Assembly: GCA_963965975.1 (NCBI GenBank) | Contig: OZ014415.1 | Coordinates: 5,647,001 to 5,711,000, forward strand | Length of the DNA: 64,000 nucleotides | Direction: 5' to 3' | Origin: Xestospongia bergquistia | Taxonomy: Eukaryota > Porifera > Demospongiae > Haplosclerida > Petrosiidae | Part shown: positions 1 to 12,388 of the stretch, piece by piece | Position numbering within the stretch: position 1 is the first letter of the stretch | How the letters are laid out: every line of letters starts with the position of its first letter | Notes under the pieces: generated by a model | Told to the model about the DNA's origin: nothing | What the model saw: the letters and a program-made list of their open reading frames with translations, nothing else | Databases searched by the model: none | Made by a program: the position numbers and the translations under genes

Positions 1-245
1 ATCTAAACTGTTGCATGTGAACGAGCATGCTGATTTATCATTATCTGTATTAAAATGTGTGAGGGTGTGTAACCCACTTCAGATGTTCATTCTGAAATGT
101 TTAAAGCCTTTCGTGTCACTTCATTATATAGTCCACCAAAAAGTTCCAAAAATGTGAAACCAATTCGTTGATGATAAGAATCAAAAAAAATTATAAAAAT
201 GAAATTATTAACTGTCCAATAAAATGGCTCTATAATATATTCTAA
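1..245. other. Spacer at the left edge (CARM1 promoter side / SPTLC1' 3' flank)
   Basis: This stretch equals positions 24362-24606, where it lies between the start of a CARM1 gene and the 3' end of an SPTLC1 fragment. I infer that another CARM1 5' end lies just outside the window. No gene is seen in it. Confidence 0.6.
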
Positions 246-2677
246 TTATTGCTTTATGTTTCTTTCAATCACTCCTTTTAGAACAGAAACAGCAAGTGTT
301 AGTTCATCAATGGTATGTTCACAACACACTGCTAATCGAATACTAGGAAACAAGAGAAACATGTCAATGGAAGACAATTAAAAATTATGCCCTTTAACTA
401 TTAAAATTTAAGATTGTAAAAGTAAACTTTGTCCTAAAATTAGTTACTCTAAAAGATGGAGATTTACTAGCTTTAAGTCCAGAGAGTTGGCATAAGCTAC
501 AGAGCTACTATAAGAAGCTTCAATCAGTCATTCCCAATTCAAAGTGCTCACAATATCGATAATAAAATTCATTGGTTGTTGGTGGTTACTCACCAGCAGG
601 TTAATTCTCTCCAAAATGGTGTACAACAATAGAGTAAAACAATGAGAAATGAACAAACCAATACACATACACATACACATATGGTCCAAAACAATCTTAG
701 GATTGCTGCACATACCAAGTAGAATAAAAAGTATTTAATACCTTTGTTGTGGAAGCTTATGTTCTTCAGACTCCAGATATTTGGCTGTTACAATAGCCAC
801 ACCTTCCTCAAGAGATTCTTTAACAATAGTATCAAGTAGTTTTTGACCTGCCTCTCGAGAACCTCTAAAGTCTGAGAGACAAAGATGAATAAGGGGTGAC
901 TCCTCATAACCATCCACTTGAAAACCAGAAAGACAGTGGAGACAGAAAAGAAAAACAACATTACAATTACACATTACAGTTTCTAAGAATATTATCTTTG
1001 TATTAGAATATTTTAATGAATATATTTATTTATTATCTCAATTCATGGTACTGGATAGCATTGATTGGTAAATATTAGAATGAATACTATTAAAAAAAAT
1101 AAAGATGACATTTATAACTTATATTTTAAAGTACTATATTTTGTTTGTTGCATTTAATACTTACTCTTTTAAAAGGTTTCTTAATGTCTTAGCATTCTCT
1201 CTGGGTTTTTCAAATATCTCAGGTGACTTGTCCATAGTATCGAGTGCCTCTATTGCGGCTGTAGTAAGCAATGGTGGAAGTGATGCACTAAAGCAGTATC
1301 CAGCACCTTAACAAGAGAACACATATGTGTATCACTTGGAGTTAACATTTGATCTGACAGGAATATACCTGTACTTACAATAACATGTACATGTTATCTA
1401 CATGGTTAACCTGATAGTCTTTGATGATCAATAACAAATGATTTTCCAGCACAAAATCCTCCCATATTGGCCATACTCAAACTCATCAAAACACAAATAA
1501 GATCAACATCTTCTGGCTAAAAAATAAAGATAGAATATAGAAACTATATTATAATATTAATAATGTAACACTATCTGTCAATTAAAATTGAGTTCTATTC
1601 TATGATCGTGTTAATTTACTCACTGTTAATTGAAAATGTTCTACTGCTCCACGACCTGTAGCTCCTAACACACCAAATGAAAGACTTTCCTCCAAAATAA
1701 TTGGAATACGATATCGTTTACGAAACTCCACCTACATGTATTATATTAGTAAGTGTTGCACACTGTAAATGACAAGCAACAACACACAAGTACTTACCAG
1801 TTTGGGTAGAGGTACTAAGTCACCATAATTCATATATATAGCTTCAGCTACAATGAACTTTCTGATCTTCTTAGCTTTATTTGGATTCTAAGATAACAAT
1901 AGTCTGTTCATCTTCTGTCATTTATTATTTAATTATTCACACATCTACCCATCCATCCATCCATCACTGACTTTGAGATCAAATTTTTCCTTTTCTTTCA
2001 GTAATCTTTCTAAATCTAACATATCATTATGCTTGAAGTACTTGATCTGACTACGTGAGGCAACCAGTCCTTTTTGTGTAGGAAACCCCATACCTTCGTC
2101 ACTACATGAGCAATACAAAATAAAATATACAATGTATTGAAGTTAGACAATATTTTGAGTAGTTACTATATGCAGTGAATTACAGGTCTGGGATCAATTT
2201 ATTACAATTATATTTGAAAATTATAACATTTTGGATATAATTACATTACAATGAAAGAAATGAAAAGTATTAACAATCACAATTATATATATATATATAT
2301 GTAATTATATATAATATATGATATTAATTGTATTGATCATGCAATTATAATCATAATAGTCACATAATAGTCCTGGTGGATTGACATTACCTTCTACATT
2401 GATACCTACAGGAGTACAGGTACTGTTACAAGTTAATGTCCCAGCCTTTGTGGGACTAGTCTCTCAAAGAGGATCCCTTTAATCAAGTGAAAATGAAGTC
2501 CACTTTAATTTATAATTTAATTTAGCAATGACATTGGTTCTTACCAAAAGATGATGTCTGTTCTTTTAGAATAAGCAGGTATGGCACTAGCTATGGCAGC
2601 AAACCCAAATGAGTAAACTATAGCTTCTTCTCTGCCAGTGAATTTAGCTATACGTTCCTCTAGACGAAGATGGACAT
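246..2677 (-). pseudogene. SPTLC1: SPTLC1 3'-half fragment, copy A
   Basis: Fragment of serine palmitoyltransferase long-chain base subunit 1, covering exons 6-13 of the complete gene at 57178-62884. Exons by homology: 2545-2677, 1972-2101, 1798-1887, 1624-1731, 1411-1516, 1165-1306, 742-933 and 246-342 (stop at 246-248). Exon lengths match the complete gene exactly. Recognisable family blocks are [13 protein letters not shown], the EESLSFGVLGATGRG block and [12 protein letters not shown]. It lacks the first five exons, hence the membrane anchor and start. The acceptor before the 742-933 exon reads CTG instead of the CAG of the complete gene, so splicing there should fail. Upstream sequence beyond 2740 belongs to a different gene. 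Almost certainly non-functional. Confidence 0.88.
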
Positions 2678-2689
2678 CTGGAAGAGGGT

Positions 2690-2705
2690 GGGATAGAGAG
2701 GGAGA

Positions 2706-2741
<36 letters not shown>
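2690..2741. repeat. GA tract at the SPTLC1'/NUF2' joint, copy A
   Basis: A (GA)n run directly follows the SPTLC1 exon-6 acceptor. To its left the sequence matches intron 5 of the complete SPTLC1 gene. To its right (gttctccaag onward) it matches nothing in that gene and leads into NUF2-like exons. This is the duplication breakpoint. Confidence 0.8.
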
Positions 2742-2742
<1 letters not shown>

Positions 2743-3343
2743 TCTCCAAGTTTGTGTCCAATTCACTAATGAAAAATTGTAATTGGAAAATTATTTTAAC
2801 ATTGTTTTTAATGTAAGAGGCCTAGCATGTTCTCAAGATGTAGCAGCAATGAGAAAAAGAAAGGTTTCCTCTTTGTATAACCATACCTATATATTCTCAT
2901 AACATTAGGAAGTAAAATTTATTGGCTGCAGGTGATTCAGTTGTAAAATTGAACATATAAATTATAGTTCAAAGTTTATTTAATTCTCTGTCTCAAATAC
3001 TTTCTACCATGATTCTAGACAGACCCAGTAATCCAGTATATACATGTAATCCAAATAAATTATCTAAAAGTACATCTATAGCCTTGTCACTATTTATGTC
3101 AATTTTCAAAGGGAGTCTACACAGGATCTTAAAATATCTGTGTAATAATAGTCTATAATCACTGTAAAAACTGGATAAAGTAAATTAGGGACAATCTCTA
3201 TTCATGACACTTGTTTAGACTTTACAATGCTATTGTGTTTGTATCTGGTGAATGCTATAGGACTGCATCTAAGGACTGTATGTGTCCAGAATTAAAACTC
3301 AACCATTTGTACTTGAAGCCAGTAGATTAAATGCAGAACCTAC
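2742..3343. other. Non-coding, NUF2' intron side of the joint
   Basis: AT-rich sequence between the GA tract and the first NUF2-like exon. I see no exon in it. It is presumably the truncated NUF2 intron in which the duplication broke. Confidence 0.5.
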
Positions 3344-4669
3344 CTAGCTACATCACACTTTTGTATTATACCATCAATCTCTTCAATTGTACTCTCAATA
3401 ACCTATAATGACATATATGCAGGTAACAAACTATTATTATTGTTAATGTATCACTTACTGGAGGTATCTGGACAGCGCGATTAGACAAGTTCTCCCACAT
3501 AGCTGCTGTTTGAATTACTTCATTACTTTCGATACGAGCTTCTTCTAATTGTTCAGTAATAGCAGCCATATTCTATTCAATTAACAAGTAGTATAACAGT
3601 AACTAGGGAATAACATGACTGATTCTAAAATCTACTTATAATTAATTATTCCTCTCACAATAAACAGTACTGATATCTTTAAAATTGAGAGTCGCAACAA
3701 GTTACTACAGAATGCTAGAAGGCACTCAAGACTGACAAGCTTATTAGTTGTCAATTGCATTGATGCTCGTCATCAAATATAATGTAGCTTTAACTAATAC
3801 TTTCTATTTATTATAGACTTGAAACATTAATAAATACCATAAGTCTATTTATTATTTAAAATTTATTAACTTTAAAGGCTCAATTTAACAAACTTAAAAA
3901 AATCTTAATACATATTTAAACAATAGTCGGTACAATCACTAAAATTAATATATAAAGTTGTGGACTTTGGGTGAGTTGACTCATACAACATAATATATTT
4001 TACATTTAGAAAATAAGTCAAAGGCATTAAAAATTAAAAGCCAATTAATTATTAAAAGGATTTAACCTGCTCTAGATCCTCTGGAGATGTGACAACTTGT
4101 GACTGTAGATCTTCTACTCTTATTTGCAACCTGTCAAGTTCTTCATTTAGAGTACTCTGTAAATAGTACATAAATTTAATAGTAAACCTCCTAAAAAGGA
4201 TAGTTTGAATATATATCCTTTATACTTATTTGCAGCACTGTGCTTTTGTCTATCTAGTATTAATTCTCAGAAGGGAATCTATAGTCTTACAGAAGGAGGC
4301 ATTAAGAAACATCATAAAATCTTTTTGTATTGAGAACATGTCGACATCAAGTAGGTTTAAACCATCCACTGTATCTACTGTTAAAACATACTAAATTGTC
4401 ATCCACAGACTGTCTGTAAGACAACACATCGGCAAGTCTTTTCTTCATTACTTCCTAAGAACAGACCCACAGAGAGGGAGAGAAAGAAAGGTAGGAGTGA
4501 GGGAGCACATTAATACAGAAATGTACCACATGGCTTTGTATCTCCTGGTGATGGTGTTGACATTGACCTAATTGTTTAGTTAACTAAAAAAAAAGTATAT
4601 ATATAATTATGTTTCATATATCTTTTTATTACCTCATCCTCCAATTCTTTTTCATCAATTTTTTGTTGC
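3344..4669 (-). pseudogene. NUF2: NUF2-like coiled-coil gene fragment, copy A
   Basis: Six in-phase coiled-coil exons with good GT-AG sites, read right to left: 4633-4669, 4527-4583, 4392-4454, 4067-4156, 3459-3572, 3344-3402. Together they encode about 140 residues. The core (SPEDLEQ, then a helix ending in MWENLSNRAVQIPP, then VIESTIEEIDGI) resembles the middle of NUF2, the NDC80-complex subunit that binds microtubules at kinetochores; its SPE-x-L turn is a recognisable landmark. The N-terminal calponin-homology part is not found upstream, and the C-terminus is replaced by SPTLC1 sequence, so this is a central fragment. Copy A reads SPEDLEQ while B and C read SPEELEQ. The family call rests on remembered similarity, and another long coiled-coil protein is possible. 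Confidence 0.6.
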
Positions 4670-6181
4670 CTGCAATGAAATAATAAACATGTAAAAGGTT
4701 ACATAATCTATAGTGTACAAGCAATTTTTCCAATACTTTTTATTGCCATTACAGTGAAAATTACTAAAGTGAAGAACCTTCACCACAGTAGTAGCTAAAT
4801 CAGAAATATCAATTTGCTATACTGGCATTGAGAATTTAATGCTGTATTTCAAAAACCATAGGTGTCTGATCATAATGTATGGTGTGACATCAATAAAGTA
4901 GTGATACTTCTTTTTTGCTAAGCCATGCATTTTATAGACTTGTATATTGTTTTTTTGCCAGTGCTTTTTGAAAGATCTTACTGACTTTTCAAACTTAATG
5001 TTTGTTTGGTAGCCTATTCAATAGAATTTATCTCTAGTACTGAACGTTTGCCATGTCTACTAAATTTGGCAGCTTTAGACACTGTTGTTGTCAAGTTGGA
5101 ACAGAAGGATAAAGTAAATTGCTTTCAGACAAACAGGATAAAAATTCAACAACCAATTCTCGAATACATGTAACTTGTACTCATGTGATTATTATTATTA
5201 TTCCTCAAGTAGGTGTGACATGAAGATCACATCAGAATCAGGTAAATAAATTGTCATAACTTGAGAATGAAAGGATTTTTAGGTAAATTTCCATGTTGAA
5301 AATTGCATACATTTTGGTAGCAATCAATTCTGCTGTATTACCTGTGCTTTTGGAACAGAGGGACAAAGCAAGTACTGTAATCTTAGCCCACACTGAGATC
5401 AGTGAGGGTTGATAATTTTCCAAACTATACCTATACATTGTGCTGAGATTGGTGGACCCTCCCACTACATGTTATAATTTGTATGTATTAATTTATACGC
5501 GCATGTTATTCTCCTAGTAGCCCCTCCCACTCTTGTTATATGATTTACATGACTTCTATCTTAACAGGAGATGGCCAAATATATAATATCTTTCCTCCGG
5601 AGACCTCACCTGAGGAGACGGAAAGAGTGACAAAGTTCCACAACAACCATTAGATGACAAACAGGAAGAGGAGGAGATTGTTGTTGTATTTATTATAAAG
5701 ATGTTCACGGGATTGAAGGCAGCTGGTCTGAGAGTATGTGCTGAACTATCTTTTACAGCTCCTTCTGTTGCACTGATCAAACCTTGAATAGTCTTGTCAT
5801 ACTCAGAGGAAGTAACCAAACATTAAGAATTACAATTGTTTTATTAAGTAAATATTGGTTTATACACTGTATTAACATAATTTAGTAATTTAGGCAAATG
5901 AAATGGCTGGATTCTTGCAGAGACTTATATATATATAGGACACCTTAACATGTCAAAATAATCATCACAAGTATAATAGTAAATGTGGACTAATAAAACA
6001 ACATATTGAATTATCAGATGTGCAATCAACATTGTATTATATAACATAATACATTCCACTACAGAGAGTACATGTTTAATTAAAGTCCTACATATTTGTA
6101 TGTGTACCATAATACTGCATATAATAAGTTAATGCCTTACTTCATTATGGAATAAATAATTATAGTTACTATGTCTTCTAT
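4670..6181. other. Spacer between NUF2' and CARM1 3' end, copy A
   Basis: About 1.5 kb without a recognised exon. A minus-strand open stretch at 5556-5819 begins with TTG, has no clear acceptor and matches nothing I know. Two related AT-rich stretches (around 5090-5160 and 5240-5460) both contain text like ggaacagaaggataaag or ggaacagagggacaaag, suggesting an old degenerate repeat. Confidence 0.45.
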
Positions 6182-7481
6182 TCAAGACAATGGAAACAAA
6201 GTAGGACCACTCATTTTATGTGCCATCAAATAAAGTGAGGTCGAATTTTCTTCAGCTTTCCAGTATGATTCAGTAGGATTGGTCTGATCAGAATCTATCA
6301 ACAATGAATAACAGCATAACAATGATAATGTGCCCATATAGTCTTTCATCTCACCTTCTATAGGATTTGATCGAGTTCCATTGGAACGAAAATAGGGATT
6401 TTTGAGATCATAACTTGAGCATGATATTTGAGATGTACCAACAACTTTAATTTATATGTCTATATAATAACTTTGTCTGCAGTGAGAATGAGAATAAAAA
6501 CAACAATATGTACTAGCATTAAGATTGATCATAGCTAAAAAAGACATTGTAAGTGCCTTCAGTACATGTAATAGTTTGCACTACTTTTTGTTAGCTTTCA
6601 TAGAAATATGTCCTGTTATTTCTTGTCCGGCAGTAGCAAAGAGAGGTTTCTTGAGTAAACACCGTGCCTATAGACAATAATAACAAATGCATTACTAGTC
6701 TCTTTGATCAAATCATCATCTAACAAAACTGATAGTCAGTAAAAAGTGGCAAGATTGATACCATTCTACATCTATTTTGTTCTGAAGTACAACAATGCTT
6801 ATTATTAATTATAGTTATCTCACCTGATGCCAATGTGTGACTGGCTTAAAAGGAGCAGTAGTTAGCCACATTGTCTTTCTGCATAAACACAATTATTAGA
6901 CAATTAAAAAATGGTAAAAATTATTTTATGTCTCAATAGCGACTCCTTGAATTAAGGATTATATATACTCTTTACATTCCAGGAAGGTTTGGGATGGGTC
7001 TAGTAACAATATAAAGTATAATAAAAAGCTAACAACACAATCATCAGCACATTCTGATACAAACAGCATCCAGTATGTCTGTTTCAAAATGTGATGATAA
7101 TTGTGGAAGTAGTAGAATGGGATAATAACACTTTTATATTGTTCCTAGATTCCAACCCCAATCCTTCTAAATTCTAAAGTATATATTTATGTAGTACTAA
7201 CTGTACATACTACCCACTTCTAGTTAGCACTCATAACTGCATGGTTATAGTCTTACAACCAATTAATGAATGTATGATTTCATATATTATCTTTATACTA
7301 AGAAGAGTTTCTAAGGTGTCAAAATACCCACAAAAGAGAGTTTCATTATGCTTAGCAAATTTCACATAACCACTAATTGTAGGGCTCACTGTGATCCAAT
7401 AAAGGAGACATCAAACCAAAACGCTATACCATGAATGCTACCACTGCTTGATAATTTGAATGTCACTGGAATGTTAATACT

Positions 7482-7512
<31 letters not shown>

Positions 7513-7841
7513 CATAGAAACTCACAATATTGGTTGATAATAATTGGGGGGCTAGATCTATAGCAAAACCTCTTGTAACATACAGTAGATAGAACAAGGT
7601 GCAGTATCAGACTGAATGCGTACTCAAAATATAGAGCATGTTCTAGTCTTGTGTGGCCAGATATATAGAAAAAATTTTCTCATGTCTGGTCACATAAGAC
7701 CAAGGATGTCCTTAATTCAACAATTCTTGTGCAAACTGTTACATTCAAAATATTTGTGACATTTATTTTTGTGGGGTTAATTAATTTTAAATTTAAAATA
7801 TAACATACGTATGAAGTGAGGATTCAGAAATGGATGTGGAT
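6182..7841 (-). pseudogene. CARM1: CARM1 3'-end fragment, copy A
   Basis: Last exons of CARM1: 6182-6294, 6355-6476, 6585-6667, 6824-6878, 7390-7479 and the first part of exon 9 (7809-7841). Exon 9 is cut at 7841, where it runs directly into copy-B SPTLC1 3' flank. Exon 13 carries TAA at 6452-6454 where copy B has GAA (Glu). It has lost the SAM-binding domain and start and is non-functional. It is nearly identical to copy C, which has the same nonsense codon. Confidence 0.9.
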
Positions 7842-7964
7842 ATTATATAGTCCACCAAAAAGTTCCAAAAATGTGAAACCAATTCGTTGATGATAAGAAT
7901 CAAAAAAAATTATAAAAATTAAATTATTAACTGTCCAATAAAATGGCTCTATAATATATTCTAA

Positions 7965-10396
7965 TTATTGCTTTATGTTTCTTTCAATCACTCCTTTTAG
8001 AACAGAAACAGCAAGTGTTAGTTCATCAATGGTATGTTCACAACACACTGCTAATCGAATACTAGGAAACAAGAGAAACATGTCAATGGAAGACAATTAA
8101 AAATTATGCCCTTTAACTATTAAAATTTAAGATTGTAAAAGTAAACTTTGTCCTAAAATTAGTTACTCTAAAAGATGGAGATTTACTAGCTTTAAGTCCA
8201 GAGAGTTGGCATAAGCTACAGAGCTACTATAAGAAGCTTCAATCAGTCATTCCCAATTCAAAGTGCTCACAATATCGATAATAAAATTCATTGGTTGTTG
8301 GTGGTTACTCACCAGCAGGTTAATTCTCTCCAAAATGGTGTACAACAATAGAATAAAACAATGAGAAATGAACAAACCAATACACATACACATACACATA
8401 TGGTCCAAAACAATCTTAGGATTGCTGCACATACCAAGTAGAATAAAAAGTATTTAATACCTTTGTTGTGGAAGCTTATGTTCTTCAGACTCCAGATATT
8501 TGGCTGTTACAATAGCCACACCTTCCTCAAGAGATTCTTTAACAATAGTATCAAGTAGTTTTTGACCTGCCTCTCGAGAACCTCTAAAGTCTGAGAGACA
8601 AAGATGAATAAGGGGTGACTCCTCATAACCATCCACTTGAAAACCAGAAAGACAGTGGAGACAGAAAAGAAAAACAACATTACAATTACACATTACAGTT
8701 TCTAAGAATATTATCTTTGTATTAGAATATTTTAATGAATATATTTATTTATTATCTCAATTCATGGTACTGGATAGCATTGATTGGTAAATATTAGAAT
8801 GAATACTATTAAAAAAAATAAAGATGACATTTATAACTTATATTTTAAAGTACTATATTTTGTTTGTTGCATTTAATACTTACTCTTTTAAAAGGTTTCT
8901 TAATGTCTTAGCATTCTCTCTGGGTTTTTCAAATATCTCAGGTGACTTGTCCATAGTATCGAGTGCCTCTATTGCGGCTGTAGTAAGCAATGGTGGAAGT
9001 GATGCACTAAAGCAGTATCCAGCACCTTAACAAGAGAACACATATGTGTATCACTTGGAGTTAACATTTGATCTGACAGGAATATACCTGTACTTACAAT
9101 AACATGTACATGTTATCTACATGGTTAACCTGATAGTCTTTGATGATCAATAACAAATGATTTTCCAGCACAAAATCCTCCCATATTGGCCATACTCAAA
9201 CTCATCAAAACACAAATAAGATCAACATCTTCTGGCTAAAAAATAAAGATAGAATATAGAAACTATATTATAATATTAATAATGTAACACTATCTGTCAA
9301 TTAAAATTGAGTTCTATTCTATGATCGTGTTAATTTACTCACTGTTAATTGAAAATGTTCTACTGCTCCACGACCTGTAGCTCCTAACACACCAAATGAA
9401 AGACTTTCCTCCAAAATAATTGGAATACGATATCGTTTACGAAACTCCACCTACATGTATTATATTAGTAAGTGTTGCACACTGTAAATGACAAGCAACA
9501 ACACACAAGTACTTACCAGTTTGGGTAGAGGTACTAAGTCACCATAATTCATATATATAGCTTCAGCTACAATGAACTTTCTGATCTTCTTAGCTTTATT
9601 TGGATTCTAAGATAACAATAGTCTGTTCATCTTCTGTCATTTATTATTTAATTATTCACACATCTACCCATCCATCCATCCATCACTGACTTTGAGATCA
9701 AATTTTTCCTTTTCTTTCAGTAATCTTTCTAAATCTAACATATCATTATGCTTGAAGTACTTGATCTGACTACGTGAGGCAACCAGTCCTTTTTGTGTAG
9801 GAAACCCCATACCTTCGTCACTACATGAGCAATACAAAATAAAATATACAATGTATTGAAGTTAGACAATATTTTGAGTAGTTACTATATGCAGTGAATT
9901 ACAGGTCTGGGATCAATTTATTACAATTATATTTGAAAATTATAACATTTTGGATATAATTACATTACAATGAAAGAAATGAAAAGTATTAACAATCACA
10001 ATTATATATATATATATATGTAATTATATATAATATATGATATTAATTGTATTGATCATGCAATTATAATCATAATAGTCACATAATAGTCCTGGTGGAT
10101 TGACATTACCTTCTACATTGATACCTACAGGAGTACAGGTACTGTTACAAGTTAATGTCCCAGCCTTTGTGGGACTAGTCTCTCAAAGAGGATCCCTTTA
10201 ATCAAGTGAAAATGAAGTCCACTTTAATTTATAATTTAATTTAGCAATGACATTGGTTCTTACCAAAAGATGATGTCTGTTCTTTTAGAATAAGCAGGTA
10301 TGGCACTAGCTATGGCAGCAAACCCAAATGAGTAAACTATAGCTTCTTCTCTGCCAGTGAATTTAGCTATACGTTCCTCTAGACGAAGATGGACAT
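7965..10396 (-). pseudogene. SPTLC1: SPTLC1 3'-half fragment, copy B
   Basis: Same eight exons as copy A at offset +7719: 10264-10396, 9691-9820, 9517-9606, 9343-9450, 9130-9235, 8884-9025, 8461-8652, 7965-8061. It carries the same lost acceptor before the penultimate exon and the same absence of exons 1-5, so it is a copied pseudogene and not an independent decay. Confidence 0.88.
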
Positions 10397-10408
10397 CTGG
10401 AAGAGGGT

Positions 10409-10424
10409 GGGATAGAGAGGGAGA

Positions 10425-10460
<36 letters not shown>
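10409..10460. repeat. GA tract at the SPTLC1'/NUF2' joint, copy B
   Basis: Same joint as at about 2740, shifted by 7719: SPTLC1 intron sequence, GA run, then the NUF2-like intron starting gttctccaag. Confidence 0.8.
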
Positions 10461-10461
<1 letters not shown>

Positions 10462-11062
10462 TCTCCAAGTTTGTGTCCAATTCACTAATGAAAAATTGTA
10501 ATTGGAAAATTATTTTAACATTGTTTTTAATGTAAGAGGCCTAGCATGTTCTCAAGATGTAGCAGCAATGAGAAAAAGAAAGGTTTCCTCTTTGTATAAC
10601 CATACCTATATATTCTCATAACATTAGGAAGTAAAATTTATTGGCTGCAGGTGATTCAGTTGTAAAATTGAACATATAAATTATAGTTCAAAGTTTATTT
10701 AATTCTCTGTCTCAAATACTTTCTACCATGATTCTAGACAGACCCAGTAATCCAGTATATACATGTAATCCAAATAAATTATCTAAAAGTACATCTATAG
10801 CCTTGTCACTATTTATGTCAATTTTCAAAGGGAGTCTACACAGGATCTTAAAATATCTGTGTAATAATAGTCTATAATCACTGTAAAAACTGGATAAAGT
10901 AAATTAGGGACAATCTCTATTCATGACACTTGTTTAGACTTTACAATGCTATTGTGTTTGTATCTGGTGAATGCTATAGGACTGCATCTAAGGACTGTAT
11001 GTGTCCAGAATTAAAACTCAACCATTTGTACTTGAAGCCAGTAGATTAAATGCAGAACCTAC

Positions 11063-12388
11063 CTAGCTACATCACACTTTTGTATTATACCATCAATCTC
11101 TTCAATTGTACTCTCAATAACCTATAATGACATATATGCAGGTAACAAACTATTATTATTGTTAATGTATCACTTACTGGAGGTATCTGGACAGCGCGAT
11201 TAGACAAGTTCTCCCACATAGCTGCTGTTTGAATTACTTCATTACTTTCGATACGAGCTTCTTCTAATTGTTCAGTAATAGCAGCCATATTCTATTCAAT
11301 TAACAAGTAGTATAACAGTAACTAGGGAATAACATGACTGATTCTAAAATCTACTTATAATTAATTATTCCTCTCACAATAAACAGTACTGATATCTTTA
11401 AAATTGAGAGTCGCAACAAGTTACTACAGAATGCTAGAAGGCACTCAAGACTGACAAGCTTATTAGTTGTCAATTGCATTGATGCTCGTCATCAAATATA
11501 ATGTAGCTTTAACTAATACTTTCTATTTATTATAGACTTGAAACATTAATAAATACCATAAGTCTATTTATTATTTAAAATTTATTAACTTTAAAGGCTC
11601 AATTTAACAAACTTAAAAAAATCTTAATACATATTTAAACAATAGTCGGTACAATCACTAAAATTAATATATAAAGTTGTGGACTTTGGGTGAGTCGACT
11701 CATACAACATAATATATTTTACATTTAGAAAATAAGTCAAAGGCATTAAAAATTAAAAGCCAATTAATTATTAAAAGGATTTAACCTGCTCTAGTTCCTC
11801 TGGAGATGTGACAACTTGTGACTGTAGATCTTCTACTCTTATTTGCAACCTGTCAAGTTCTTCATTTAGAGTACTCTGTAAATAGTACATAAATTTAATA
11901 GTAAACCTCCTAAAAAGGATAGTTTGAATATATATCCTTTATACTTATTTGCAGCACTGTGCTTTTGTCTATCTAGTATTAATTCTCAGAAGGGAATCTA
12001 TAGTCTTACAGAAGGAGGCATTAAGAAACATCATAAAATCTTTTTGTATTGAGAACATGTCGACATCAAGTAGGTTTAAACCATCCACTGTATCTACTGT
12101 TAAAACATACTAAATTGTCATCCACAGACTGTCTGTAAGACAACACATCGGCAAGTCTTTTCTTCATTACTTCCTAAGAACAGACCCACAGAGAGGGAGA
12201 GAAAGAAAGGTAGGAGTGAGGGAGCACATTAATACAGAAATGTACCACATGGCTTTGTATCTCCTGGTGATGGTGTTGACATTGACCTAATTGTTTAGTT
12301 AACTAAAAAAAAAGTATATATATAATTATGTTTCATATATCTTTTTATTACCTCATCCTCCAATTCTTTTTCATCAATTTTTTGTTGC
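11063..12388 (-). pseudogene. NUF2: NUF2-like coiled-coil gene fragment, copy B
   Basis: Same six exons as copy A, with the SPEELEQ variant. If transcribed into the neighbouring SPTLC1 fragment, the last exon (ending in phase 2, AG) would splice to the SPTLC1 exon 6 acceptor out of frame. A stop follows within about ten codons, so no fusion protein is expected. Confidence 0.6.

Larger units (their letters stand above)
123..7841. repeat. Left copy of a 7719-bp tandem duplication
   Basis: Positions 123-7841 repeat from 7842 with a constant offset of 7719 through most of the unit, so there are essentially no indels over about 7 kb. The few differences include 200, 632, 3975 and 4073. The joint joins CARM1 exon 9 (ggatgtggat) to the SPTLC1 3' flank (attatatag). 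Confidence 0.9.

Noticed and set aside
1105..1311. Plus-strand open frame repeated in all copies (also 8824, 25466, 57932)
   Set aside because: It is the antisense shadow of SPTLC1 exon 11; the minus-strand reading gives a conserved protein block.
5556..5819. 87-codon minus-strand frame between NUF2' and CARM1
   Set aside because: It starts at TTG, has no clear acceptor and shows no known domain. It may be part of a 3' UTR; not enough for a gene call.
4670..6181. Search for NUF2 N-terminal (calponin-homology) exons upstream of the coiled coil
   Set aside because: None recognised, so the NUF2-like unit is called a fragment and not a gene with unusual introns.
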